In this document: positions 1 through 9,166 of the stretch, piece after piece
Numbering within the stretch: position 1 is the stretch's first letter
Layout of the letters: every line of letters begins with the position of its first letter
Assembly (NCBI GenBank): GCA_022925895.1
Contig: JAKSYS010000854.1
Span: forward strand, 1-17,519
DNA from: Fragilaria crotonensis
Lineage: Eukaryota; Bacillariophyta; Fragilariophyceae; Fragilariales; Fragilariaceae
Length of the DNA: 17,519 nucleotides
Direction of reading: 5' to 3'
Made by a program: the position numbers and the translations under genes
The notes under the pieces: generated by a model
Seen by the model: only the letters and a program-made list of their open reading frames with translations
Databases searched by the model: none
What the model was told of the DNA's origin: nothing

Positions 1-2012
1 AGGGTGCACCAAACACACCGATAAAGCGGACGATGTGCTTGATCTCATGAAATTTTGAAACCTTCCACCCATTGCCTTCAATCGCGGAAGATACTTCGAT
101 GAGGCGCATAAGAGAAACAATTGCAGCTTCCGGCCTTGTCCGCCTCACCAGCTGTATCGTTGACATCCCAAAATGTGAACTGATCAGCCAAGCCTCAAAA
201 CACAGAGGCATTCGATTGTTCCCAAACAGCCTCCATGTCTGCGAAGTGTCTCTCGAGGAGATGTCATCCTTCAACTTGCATTGTAAGGGCCGCAAGCAGG
301 AAGAGAGTGCCGGACTGTTCAGAACATTCGACCTGGGAGGTTTGTGATTCCACATGAAAGTCAGTCCGTGGGAAACTAGATCGTATAGTTTGGCGACAGA
401 GTCTTGTCAAAGGAAAATGCCATTCCATCAAGCTTTGCCAGTGATTCATTGCTAATCCCTTTCTTGAGCGATTGAGGCAGTACATGATGATACCATGTTG
501 TATAGTATGCATGACATCAATGACAGCGCACATAAGATACCATAGGCGTTTTGCCCCATCTGAATGCGGTTGAAGGCATTATCAACCTTGTAAATTGTGA
601 GTTCCTGAAGGTCGTCGTCGGAGCCGTTGCGACAGATATCATTGATCGTGTCGACATCAAGAAAAGTGCACTCAACATCTGGATTGTCAAGATCGTCAAG
701 AGACAGTCGCATGATCGATGATGACGATTCATACTACTGTGATGTCCATTCATGCGGCCACAAAGTTGATCCCACTGCTTGCCGTCGTTGATGACGAAGA
801 GCAGAGGACAAACGATATCACGACAATCCACTTCCCACAAAGTTTCAAAGGAACCTTCTTCAGTCGACAATCTTTGCCAGCTTGCGCTTCGACCATGCCC
901 CTCATCATGGCATCCATCACTTTGTAGAAAATTACAAGTTGTTCTACCTTTTCCTTCCTCGGAAGTGCTGTTTGCAAATTGATTCATGGCACCTGATCGT
1001 CCGCGGTTCAGGTCGGGAGGCGTAACCAGGACACGCCATGCACCGCTGTCTCTGCGGACTTTCTCCGTGAACAAAGAAGTTGTGAACGACACCGGTTATA
1101 TTCGATGTGACCTTTGCTGTCAATGGCGGTTCCATCAAGGTAAAGAATGATCGGAACTAGCCTGATTTCTTCCTGGAGTGATCAATTGATTGTATAGGTC
1201 ACGATAAGCTGACCGCTGTTTGCCTCACCAAGTTTGCCATCCTTTGGATGATACATTGAAGTTGGATCGTCCCGATTGATCACAAGGTTTTTGCGGCAAC
1301 ATAAGTTCATCATCTTGCAGCATTGACAAAGAAACACCGAAGTCAAAACACGATGTCTTGAGCTGCCTCTTGGTCCTCAAGAGTTGTCGAGATCACATGA
1401 GGCAATCGTTGATGTGACTGTTCAGACACCGGTACATCCACCCAATATTTGCCTTCCTTGTTTGTAGCTTTGGGGTTGAAGTCAAAGCCATCTAATTTTG
1501 CAATGTCGCCCATTGCAAAATTTTCTGCAACATGTAGTCGGGACATTGGGCATCCTCCAGAATCTTTAGTAGTTCCACAATATTTCTGTGTTCGACATCA
1601 TGTTGCAAATTCAGGATGCTTTGGCGAGCTGGCTTTCATGCGTTCCATGATTCCATGTAAAACAGATGGAGAGACATTTTCTAGACCAGAAATTGATGAG
1701 GCAAAGCCATCTAACTGGCCGTACATGTCATCAAGTGCCGATGTGTCGTCACCATCAAAGTCATCGGCTGCACCATACTGAAATTCTTCATACGGAGCAT
1801 ACGATGGAAATTCGGCATTCATTTCATGGTTCAGGCGTGTGCATTGAACTCCATATGCTTGACGCCGTGTACTATTGATGGTCTCGATGCCAGCATCAGT
1901 ATGCCTTTGTTCCGACATGTGGTCCTTGCAGGCAGAACTGTGCCACAAATGCTGTGTAAACCCGCGTTCGGTTGGAACTGCGGTAGCAGTTCATGTTGTA
2001 GCAAACAAACAT
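1..2012 (-). pseudogene. Copy A: KDP/Plavaka-type DDE transposase, frame-broken, cut by window edge
   Basis: A cut-and-paste transposase of the Plavaka/KDZ (KDP) kind, read on the minus strand from about 2012 to the window edge. In order it shows an N-terminal zinc finger (C-x4-C near 2000, then FTQH..C near 1930), an acidic linker, a helical block (CPDY..QWAT near 1530), GFDFNP (about 1490), the first catalytic Asp in PIILYLDGT (Asp codon 1134-1136), the RGRSGAMNQFANST block (about 960-1010), the second Asp in FVINDG (784-786) followed by GDQLCGR..RHHRSCD-like metal ligands, DDLDNPDVECTF (about 660-710), an MHT..HG block (about 500) and KFHEI..IVRFIGVFGAP at the left edge. The catalytic Glu expected next lies outside the window. 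At least ten changes of frame are needed over 2 kb, so it is probably a decayed copy with some consensus errors. It shares block order with the transposase at 14155-17031 but is clearly divergent. Start choice is uncertain. Confidence 0.72.
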
Positions 2013-2500
2013 TCTCTTAACGAGGAAATGCAGCAGGATGCTTCTTTGTTGGAATCAATGAATATAAAGCATACAACAGACGACAAAGTACAGAAAAAAA
2101 TGAGGAAGAATGATGCCTCCTGGTAGTCGTAATACTAGCATTTGGCGCTCATCACACAAAGGAAAAATTGGCGCGTAGTGGGGAGACGGTGAGTATGTAT
2201 ATCGACTCAGTGCACAAATCACGATTATGGAAGGAAGACACCGATGGAAGAAGAGAATGGAACTGAAACTTCCAAAGTAATATTTGCAACAGACAGTATT
2301 TAGGGATAAAATGATGTGTAATCTAAATATTTATGTATAAAAGAATGTCCGAGAATTTGGATCTTCAACGTACGATAAGCACTTGCATAATGACGCAAAA
2401 TATACATATGTTTTAAAAAAAACTCTGGTCGACACATTATTATGTGGTAGAATATTACGTTAAAATGGATAAACCAGAGATTTGCGTTCCCTGATGTGCA
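2013..2500. other. AT-rich spacer between transposase remnants
   Basis: No supportable gene. The stretch is AT-rich, with A/T runs around 2290-2420, and separates the truncated 3' end of copy B from the 5' end of copy A. It holds a small nested inverted repeat: CTCTGGT at 2423-2429 pairs with ACCAGAG at 2473-2479, and inside it CACAT/ATGTG flanks a four-base loop. It may include terminal sequence of either old element, but no matching partner was seen. Confidence 0.5.
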
Positions 2501-3672
2501 TTAACCAGGAGCGGAATCACGTTCCTTCACAGGAGTTGTGTTGATGAAACCCAACACCCTCATTGCGGCGGGTGTCTTGCGAATGTCATGCTTCATCAGT
2601 CCATAGGAAAGAACATTGGGTTCCAAACTCAACCTACCACCGCCACCAATGTCGCATGTTGTCTTATCAATTGCAAGTATGCATGGAAGTAACATATCCT
2701 CAGGATTCTTGATAAGCTTGTCGTAGGTTTTCAGGTAGGACATGCCAGTATTGATATCACCCAAAAGTGACCCGGACGGTTTTGCAAATGGGTCAAGGTG
2801 GTGATTGTTGAAGTCGTGAAATATATAGTTCCCGTCCTGGTTAAGGTCCGGACAAGAAAGAAGAGAACTGAATACGGCATGGGTACTAAAATAAACAACC
2901 TCAATGTGGCAGTTTGAATAAGGAGGTAGAGCTCTTTCACGATGGGGTCAAAAGAATCAGAGCCAACACGTCCCACGCTTGTCCATAACCGTCTTGTGGA
3001 AATGGTGGCATGTCGCAAAAATGTGTCCTTCTGAGCAGGATCCAACAGCCCACTTCATAACCTCGTCATAAGCAATCATTGGAGCTTTGAGTCCTTCAGG
3101 GTCTGAAGGAGATCAATCTGAACCTTTTCTTCAACAGAAAACATCAACAGTTCAAGGCCATCATTGTGATCATTTGACCATGGATCCTTGAATGTATCAG
3201 AAAACGAAGGGCATCGCCAATCAGCAACAGACAAAGGGACACTGCTGTTGGGATGGTTGGATGCAAAGGTGGTGGAGTCCTCAGCGATGGATAGTAAAGA
3301 GTCATTTTCATCAACATCAGCAAATGACGAGTACCAACAAAATCATCCTCAACGTGCAAGGGTAGTAAAGATATGTGATCGTTGTTTGCATAGGCACAGT
3401 AACAGATGACAAGGCAGCATGAAAGCTTGCATTGGTTGTTGGTGATGAAGGGGTGCGTCCATTATGCCACCATGAATGGAAGGTTCTTTTGAATAATCCA
3501 AGGAACACTGAGGATGCATTGAGAGATGACTGGACAGACCCATTGGGCCAGCAACAACAAATCGATCACATGAAATACATTGGTCTTTCTCTGGGGATAG
3601 CATGAGGACTTTCTTGGCATTTTTCCTGCGTGAATTTTCGATCCGACGTGAAAGCCTGACCTGGAGGCTCAT
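2501..3672 (-). pseudogene. Copy B: truncated KDP-type transposase, N-terminal half only
   Basis: A second, distinct transposase of the same superfamily on the minus strand. The ATG at 3672 sits in a strong eukaryotic start context (gccaccaccATGAG). A basic N-terminus leads into a C2H2-like finger (CISC..HLSMH..C, about 3510-3585), an acidic linker (DVDENDSLLSIAEDS, about 3280-3320), a helical block (APMIAYDEVMKWAV, about 3040-3090), FDPIVKELYLL (about 2950), a leading block ending LLGDINTGMSYLKTYDKLI (about 2720-2760) and the first catalytic Asp in PCILAIDKT (Asp codon 2666-2668) followed by AAMRVLGFIN. The reading stops at 2501. The second Asp, the metal-binding block, the catalytic Glu and the C-terminal HP..DW region are all missing, so only about 40% of the usual length (roughly 950 residues in the intact-looking copy here) remains. 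About six frame changes are needed. The gene start lies only 107 nt from the left inverted repeat of the central element. Confidence 0.7.
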
Positions 3673-3778
3673 GGTGGTGGCATCAAAATGAACAACAGAC
3701 AAGGACAAGGAGCGACTTAAACAGAAATGGTAGGTGTTGCATGTAGGTTGAGAATGACACAAATGAAGTGGTACACCG

Positions 3779-3799
3779 ACATCTAAGGGTGCAAATCCG
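3779..3799 (+). repeat. Left terminal inverted repeat
   Basis: Plus-strand ATCTAAGGGTGCAAATCCG at 3781-3799 matches the minus strand at 17490-17472 with two mismatches. The preceding CA/AC also pairs in part. Similarity fades after about 35 nt inward. Confidence 0.6.
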
Positions 3800-4345
3800 T
3801 CTACAAGACGTAAATTCGAAAAAAATTAGTTCAGGTTCTTGGATTGTTTTTTCGGGTACTCACGAGATATACAGCTCAGCGATCTTCTCCACCTACGAGC
3901 TTTTTGTTCGTATTTCTGAAAATGTCCCTCAGTAAATTCGTGTAATATTTTCATTGTTTCTGTAACAAACAAGGTCAGAAAACATGGTCTTAGGCTCATT
4001 ACTACCATGTGTACAATACGTATTTGTCGGTTCTTTTTTTTCTTTCTCCGACGTATTTGTTTCGGACCCTACTAGCACAAGCAAGTAAGTGTTTACGTAA
4101 CCTCTGACATGAAGTATGTTTAACTGATGCTGGTTTAACCGAGCAGCGTCCCAGTCAACACGAGTGGCCAGTGTTTGTTTTTACTTTGCTCGTGTCTGGT
4201 AAATAAGCATTGCGAAGTCTTCCTAAAAATATATCGTCGTTTGCATTTACCTGAATGTTGATTTAAGTATTCTCTTATTTTTATGACGGTGTTTCTGCTT
4301 CGCTCGTCTCGTATTCCTTGTGGTTGCACATGGAACTGAAAGGCT
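3800..4345. other. Left subterminal region, no gene supported
   Basis: About 550 nt between the left inverted repeat and the stop codon of the first gene. It contains the subterminal inverted block at 3905-3922 and short T-rich tracts (about 4030-4050). Two short open stretches (3826-4008 and 4135-4356, minus) show no family features, low-complexity-free similarity or neighbours to support them. It would serve as 3' UTR of the gene ending at 4346 and as transposase-binding subterminal DNA if the element call is right. Confidence 0.45.
3905..3922 (+). repeat. Left subterminal inverted block
   Basis: TGTTCGTATTTCTGAAAA here matches the minus strand at 17424-17407 with one mismatch. It is collinear with the outer inverted repeat, 124 nt inside the left end against 66 nt inside the right end. 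Confidence 0.55.
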
Positions 4346-5824
4346 TTACATTGCAATTATGTTGTTAATGCGACTTGGGTCTGCACTGTTGTCGTTTTCA
4401 TCTTCGGAGTCTGTGAAATCATCGCACGTGTGATGTGTTACCTTTTTCTTTTTTCACGGGCTTTTCCATCCCTGAATGCGATGTGTTTTCTTCTGCAAAT
4501 TGTCTGCCCAAAAAGAAATTCAACAGTTCTTTGTTAAATGAAATGCCGTCCTTTCTGGATCCACCTACTCCTGCCTGTTGGTTTCTGTCTGCCTGTACAG
4601 CTCGGTATAAAAAGTCAAAGTACTGTTTGCCTTCTTCAGACCAGCCACTTCCGCCTCCGTTATCTGGGCGTAAACTGTTCTTCTGCCCCCTTCTTTCGTG
4701 AATATGTATATTTTGCTGCGATCTGTAGAAATACCAATCGTTAGTCAAGTTTGAAATTATCTTGTTACCTTCTGAAGTTACTCACCACATGTTCCTGTTC
4801 ATCTTGAGCAGTCCATGCGTTGTGTGCCTGTCCAGTGTTTGTACGTTGGCATTAGTTTCCTGAAATAATACATCGTATAAAGGTTCACATTGGCAAACGT
4901 ACCACTTTTGCCTTCTTCTGAATCTCGCTATACCAGTGCGCAGAGTAATTGATCAGCACAATTAACAGGAATGCCTCGTCACTAACAGTCAAAATATGTT
5001 TTCCGAATTCCTTTGGATTGTCAGTTCCACAATACGCCTTCATCTTGCTTTTGTTGTTCCATTCTTTGGAGGATACGATTGCTGGTGCGTACATATCAAT
5101 AATTTCACAGTAAAATCCACAATTCTTACGCATCATCAACTTATCAATATCAATCTGCGTCCCGTTCATATAAACATACATAGGTCGCCCTCCACGGTAA
5201 TTGTAAGGTCCTGTTTCAAGTTTTGTTTAGTATTTTCTTTTGAAAAGCCCAATCAGCATTATGTCCAAGAAAACGTACCGCTAAATCGTTTTGTATAGCT
5301 TTAATACAATTGTTGCGATGATCCGTAATGGTGTTGACAACAATCGGGCGAATCTGGTACCACCAGTCCTCGTTTGGATCGGTGATATTGCAGTGTTTGA
5401 CAATCTGACCACACATTGTGTTTTCTTTCGTACTGTAACGTCCATGCACATCTCTGTAATAAAACTTGCATTTACGAAAAATAATTGTTTTGACACATGT
5501 TTTCACAATGCTCGTCATGTTTGTCACGGAAATTGCCGTCATACTCATGTTCAAGGTTTTTTTGTTGTCCGTGAACAAAGGCTTACCTCCTTTGTTTTTT
5601 GGAATGTGAACGACCCGCTCCACAGCAATTGATTTTTGTTCATCTGGCAAATGAATTTGCTTTGTTGTATTCTGAACATCATACACAAAACATGCATTGT
5701 CTGAAACTTTACCTTGTTCAACAATAGCATTAGAATCAGTACGCAAGTTTAATGGTGGCATACGCTTTGTCTTTCTTGTTTTTGCTTCGCTCATGGTGAC
5801 TGATTTTGTGCTCGTTCTTGGCAT
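4346..5824 (-). CDS. Unknown intron-containing protein with GW..EG..DR motif and acidic tail
   Basis: No function recognised. The start at 5824 gives a basic N-terminus (SEAKTRKTKRMPP). Exon 1 runs to 4903 and includes GPYNYRGGRPMYVYMNG (about 5160-5210) and SDEAFLLIVLINYSAHWYSEI (about 4910-4970). Intron 1 (4902-4828, GTACGT..GACAG) and intron 2 (4785-4733, GTGAGT..CTACAG) bracket a 14-residue exon, HNAWTAQDEQEH in its core, and both are phase 0. The last exon carries GWSEEGKQYFDFLYRAVQADR-like sequence (about 4570-4640) and, after a frame change near 4443, an acidic tail SEDENDNSADPS ending at 4346. Two further one-base changes, both in runs (TTTT at 5221-5224, CCCCC at 4686-4690), are needed, giving about 450 residues. 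The GW-x3-G..F..L..DR pattern resembles, from memory and without a search, a repeated lineage-specific algal family. It is divergent from the small gene at 6159 across a 334-nt shared promoter. An alternative 43-nt form of intron 1 was rejected because it leads to a stop. Confidence 0.6.
4733..4785 (-). other. Intron 2 (53 nt)
   Basis: On the minus strand it starts GTGAGT and ends TTCTACAG, with a CTAAC branch-point-like sequence inside. Both neighbouring exons keep one frame across it (phase 0). Confidence 0.6.
4828..4902 (-). other. Intron 1 (75 nt)
   Basis: On the minus strand it starts GTACGT and ends CTGGACAG, with CTAAT about 25 nt before the acceptor. A nearer TTTCAG acceptor (4860) would give a 43-nt intron but leads into a reading that stops, so the longer form is preferred. 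Confidence 0.5.
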
Positions 5825-6158
5825 GTAAAAAAACAGAGTAGAGAAACTTTCTACTTGGAGGTTGTTTGTAATTATATGACATTACGGTTTGTATAAAGTG
5901 CTATGATTTCAAAATTTAAATGCCGCCGCTTCCCGCGGTACTATTTACTTTCGTCGACTGTTAACAGTATTTAATTTTCAAATCAAGGCGGTAAATTCTG
6001 CATGAGCATATTTTGCATTCGTTGTACATCGTACCAAAGCATACAAGTACAGCCAAGTACAGCATTTGTGCATTTGAATCAGCATTTGTGTTTTCCCTTG
6101 TGTTGTGCGCGAAATAAATCACAATTCCACTTACTAACCCAACCATACCCCAATCATC
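5825..6158. promoter_or_regulatory. Shared divergent promoter region
   Basis: 334 nt between two start codons pointing away from each other (5824 minus, 6159 plus). It is AT-rich and has no open reading of its own that can be supported. CA-rich sequence precedes the plus-strand start (ccaatcatcATGTCC). No TATA box or known operator could be assigned with confidence; the promoter role is inferred from the arrangement only. Confidence 0.45.
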
Positions 6159-6586
6159 ATGTCCCGTCCTCCGGCATCTTCCTCTATTCCTCCAAAAAGC
6201 TCCGTACCATCTCAAACAATCTCTGCAATTGACAAATCAACTACAACAAACGAGATCGATTCAACTACAACAAACGAGATCGATTGCAATTCTTACAAGG
6301 CTCATGACAAGACTGCTCCATCCAACGATTCCAATTGTACAACACATGGCAACCCATGCGTAGCGTCGTTGCCTGCAAATGTGGATCCGACGTACTCGAG
6401 AATCACCGCCTCGACGACAACTTGTCGGAATACGCAAACTTCGACGTTCGCGACGCCTTTTGGCCTCCTCCTATTTTTACATGGCAGACTATTCCTGGTA
6501 CAGAGGAACGCGAGTGCATTGTCTCGTACGATTATTCTGTTCCATACGATCCTAATGTCACATCTTGGGTTTTTTCACCGAAGTAA
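6159..6586 (+). CDS. Small unknown protein, Ser/Thr-rich N-terminus, CKCG motif
   Basis: Not recognised. Translation from the ATG at 6159 gives a Ser/Pro/Thr-rich N-terminus (MSRPPASSSIPPKSS) and a duplicated octapeptide STTTNEID encoded by an exact 24-nt tandem repeat. It continues into a second frame from about 6333 with LYNTWQPMRSVVACKCGSD, a Trp/Pro-rich stretch (FWPPPIFTWQ) and the end PNVTSWVFSPK at 6586. One added A in the AA near 6331 joins both parts into about 142 residues. Without that change the first frame runs on to 6653 through unconvincing sequence. The N-terminal half looks disordered; the C-terminal half looks folded, with only a few cysteines, so a zinc site is possible but unproven. 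It converges on the DUF6818 gene, whose stop lies at 6713. Confidence 0.5.
6237..6284 (+). repeat. 24-nt perfect tandem duplication
   Basis: TCAACTACAACAAACGAGATCGAT occurs twice, at 6237-6260 and 6261-6284, with no mismatch. It is in frame and duplicates STTTNEID in the small protein. Confidence 0.95.
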
Positions 6587-6712
6587 ATCTCTCATTCCAA
6601 AGATGACTAAGAAAATTGTGCATGTTCGTGTCTCGTTTATAAGCAACAAATAACATTTAGCTGATGCGTTGGTAAAAAAATACATCTAGTTACTACCTTA
6701 TACGGCCCTAAA

Positions 6713-7225
6713 TTATTTTCTTTTTGTTTCATTTCTCTCTAGCATTGCTTGCATCCAATTCATAAACGACAGCATGCACTCGGACTGTATTTTCAATTCC
6801 ATTTTTCTCACCCGTTTCTCAATCTTCCGCTCTTTCAGCAATAATTTGTGGATGTCTACTAACTCGCCAAGCACCATAGCAAGCTTATCTTCCTTTTGCT
6901 TTTTGATTCCGATCACCTTACCTACTTTCATTTTTTTTGCCTTTACGCTGCCGATTTCCTTTTCCAATTTTCTTTTATGTTGAAGCAGCTTGTGTGTCTG
7001 TTCTTTCAACAACAATACATGTTCATTTTTCATTTGTTGCACCTCTGCCGTCTTCTTCTTGCGAACCAAACCAAACTTCCGTCCCGTCCTTCGTACCTCA
7101 TAGTCCTGCGCTCTTCTCACTTTTTGTGAAGTCTTCGCAACCCTTTTCCACTTCTTTTCCTCGTCGTCGTCAACCTCGTCCTCGTCCTCGTCGTCGTCAT
7201 CCTCGTCCTCGTCCTCGTCCTCGTC

Positions 7226-7259
<34 letters not shown>

Positions 7260-8352
7260 ATCCTCGTCCTCGTCGTCCTCGTCGTCGTCATCCTCGTCCT
7301 CGTCGTCGTCCTCGTCGTCGTCATCCTCGTCGTCCTCGTCGTCGTCCTCGTCGTCGTCGTCCCCCACTTCTTCCTCGTCGTCATGCTCCTTGTCATCCTC
7401 GTCGTCGTCCTTGTCGTCTTCCCCCTCTTCTTCTTCGTTTTCTTCCTGGTTTTCCTTCCCATTGTCCACCATGTCATCATCTCCGTCATTTTCTTTGTCT
7501 TGGTCTTTCTTGTTATCCTTCTTCCTCGCACCCTTATGAAGTTTGGAACCTGCGTTGGTTTTGGCAGCCACTGCATTGTGTTTTCTAGCTTTTTCTGAGG
7601 CAGCCTTTTCGATGGTGTTCTTCATTCTTTTTTCTTTGATTTTGTCGTTTAATTGTCTTGCCACCACGCAGTTTGGATTACTTGCGCCTTCTGGAACGGG
7701 TGTTCGTAGCAAAGATGTGAACTTCCTCTTCAGAGCTTCCCTCGTCCTGTAACCATAGCTCTGTCTATATGCATTGTGAATGGCATCCCAATCGTTTAAC
7801 CTCACTGGTAAAGCGCCTGCCACGAGCTGCAAGAGGCATTTAATTTCGTCGTTTTGGAATGGACGCGCTCCCTCCTTTTTCTTGACATTGTTTGAAGAAT
7901 GATTTTCATTTGCCTGTTTTTTCCCGTCATCTGCCAGTGATTTATTTTGTTTTTTAAACTCCGCCTTGCTGTCGGCATTCACGTCAGAGGAGACGTCCTT
8001 TTACCAACTTCCGTTCTGTACCATCTCCAGCTTCTTTTATTTTGATGCTTCCATTGACCTCCTCCGCCCTCAACGCATCAACAATGAGGTTTCGCGCTGC
8101 TTTGCCCTTATGATGTGTGTGTACATCACATTGTTTTCATCTGCTGGAACATCGCTCTTGTGCAATGCTTCGAACTTTCTCTTCAACGCTTCGCTGTTCC
8201 TAGCCGGGTACTGCTCCTTGTGCAATCTCTCAATGGTGTCCCACCCAGTTATGCCTGCAGGAATTACCTTTTCGACATTCGTCAATAAAAAGTCAACTCG
8301 TCTGTGTTGAAGGCAGAACCTCTCCTCTAGCAAGCTTCTCCTTTGGTGGCAT
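6713..8352 (-). CDS. Double DUF6818/Myb-like protein with acidic tract and coiled coil
   Basis: Read on the minus strand from the ATG at 8352 (MPPKEKLARGE). Domain 1 (about 8310-8050) shows LPF..DEL..LL..VEKVIPAG..GWD.I, then LKRKFEAL and the start of a long helix. Domain 2 (about 7890-7640) repeats the pattern: RPFQNDEIKCLL..ALPV..NDWDAI, then REALKRKFTSL and VARQLNDKI. This W-D..LKRKF.L..P layout matches, by recognition only, the DUF6818/Myb-like family of fungi and stramenopiles, which is probably DNA-binding. A basic linker, an Asp/Glu tract of about 85 residues (7430-7160) and a Lys-rich C-terminal coiled coil (KLEKEIGSVKAKKMK, ending at 6713) follow. Single-base changes in runs are needed near 8310 (T), 8107 (A), 8000 and 7225. 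After these the gene is about 545 residues. Likely a nuclear DNA-binding or chromatin factor of the element (inference). It is divergent from the long plus-strand gene. Confidence 0.65.
7160..7420 (-). repeat. GAC/GAG trinucleotide low-complexity tract
   Basis: Plus strand is built almost wholly of TCG, TCC and TCA units (minus: GAC, GAG, GAT), encoding the acidic tract. The period breaks once at 7221-7230 (tcgtccgtcc), which is where the reading changes frame. The Ser-rich plus-strand reading through it is an artefact of the repeat. Confidence 0.9.
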
Positions 8353-9166
8353 TATCAAATTTAAACGACAACGATCACCGCAAAGGCAGTTTGATACCTT
8401 CTCCTTTGTTGAAGAATGCACACGTGATATCTTCAAAAACTTGAACTTCGATAGCACACCGAAATGAGCTTTTTTTTACGAGTGAGGGTGATCATGGAGT
8501 CGACGTAAATCAGCAGTAGGTCCAGTACCATTCTGTACTAGTTGCGAGATCCAAGGCAGCCGCCGCCGGCCGCCGCGCGTGATATTTGTGAACAGCATAG
8601 GTCGCCGTATGTTTTCTAGGATAATGGTACGATACGACATCATTGATGTACGATGTACATATGTCCTGCAACAGTACATACGCCGGTTTAGCAAGTCGAC
8701 AGTTCAGATTTTTTTAATTGGCGAATATACCAGGTTTCTACGTTTCATGAATTCGAGCTATGCATACACCGCTCCGTAGTACGAAATGGTTTTTGTCACT
8801 TCACACTTCGTTTCATCGATCACACGAACGCGTGTTCATCTCTTTTGTTCGTCAATTCCGAAGCCTCTTGATCCCCCAGATCAATAGTACAATCACGCCT
8901 TCCGTTCAAGCTGTGTGCTTCGTATCGTTAGTTGTGAAGCGGTAACAGGGTCCTTGCCGCTTTCTGAAGTGCTTCCACCTGGTCACCTGCGAGAGGTTGC
9001 GCAGTAATAGCGCTTTCCGAACCAGTCGTGCCTCACCAGTGGATCACCAAGATCGTATTGTCTCCACGGAGTTCATAGGCAACCGAAACTAGATTCAGCT
9101 GAATCTACACACAAACTGTGTGCTGGTACCGTTCCTCAATCAACGCTGACGAAGCAGCACAAAGCT
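8353..9166. promoter_or_regulatory. Divergent intergenic region with a GC-rich block
   Basis: Between the starts of the DUF6818 gene (8352, minus) and the long gene (9167, plus). A GC-only block (8556-8579, GCC/GCG repeats with CGGCCG at its centre) stands out against AT-rich surroundings and could be a promoter element. Several GTAC-containing sites cluster at 8520-8680. From about 8787 (ATGGTTTTTGTCAC) to 9166 there are short open stretches in all three plus frames (for example GSLPLSEVLPPGHLREV near 8950-9020) that could be an N-terminal extension of the long gene, but stops in each frame prevent a firm call. Confidence 0.4.

Noticed and set aside
3826-4008. Minus-strand 60-residue reading between copy B and the spliced gene
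   Set aside because: Lies in the left subterminal region, ends without relation to neighbours and shows no family motif.
4135-4356. Minus-strand 73-residue reading after the acidic tail
   Set aside because: It overlaps the true 3' end in another frame and is best explained as 3' UTR.
6937-7539. Plus-strand poly-Ser reading of 200 residues
   Set aside because: It is the reverse strand of the GAC/GAG acidic tract and its coiled-coil neighbour; the Ser run follows from the repeat and no domain supports it.
8476-8779. Short readings on both strands around the GC-rich block
   Set aside because: No motifs, no start context, and they lie in a divergent promoter region.
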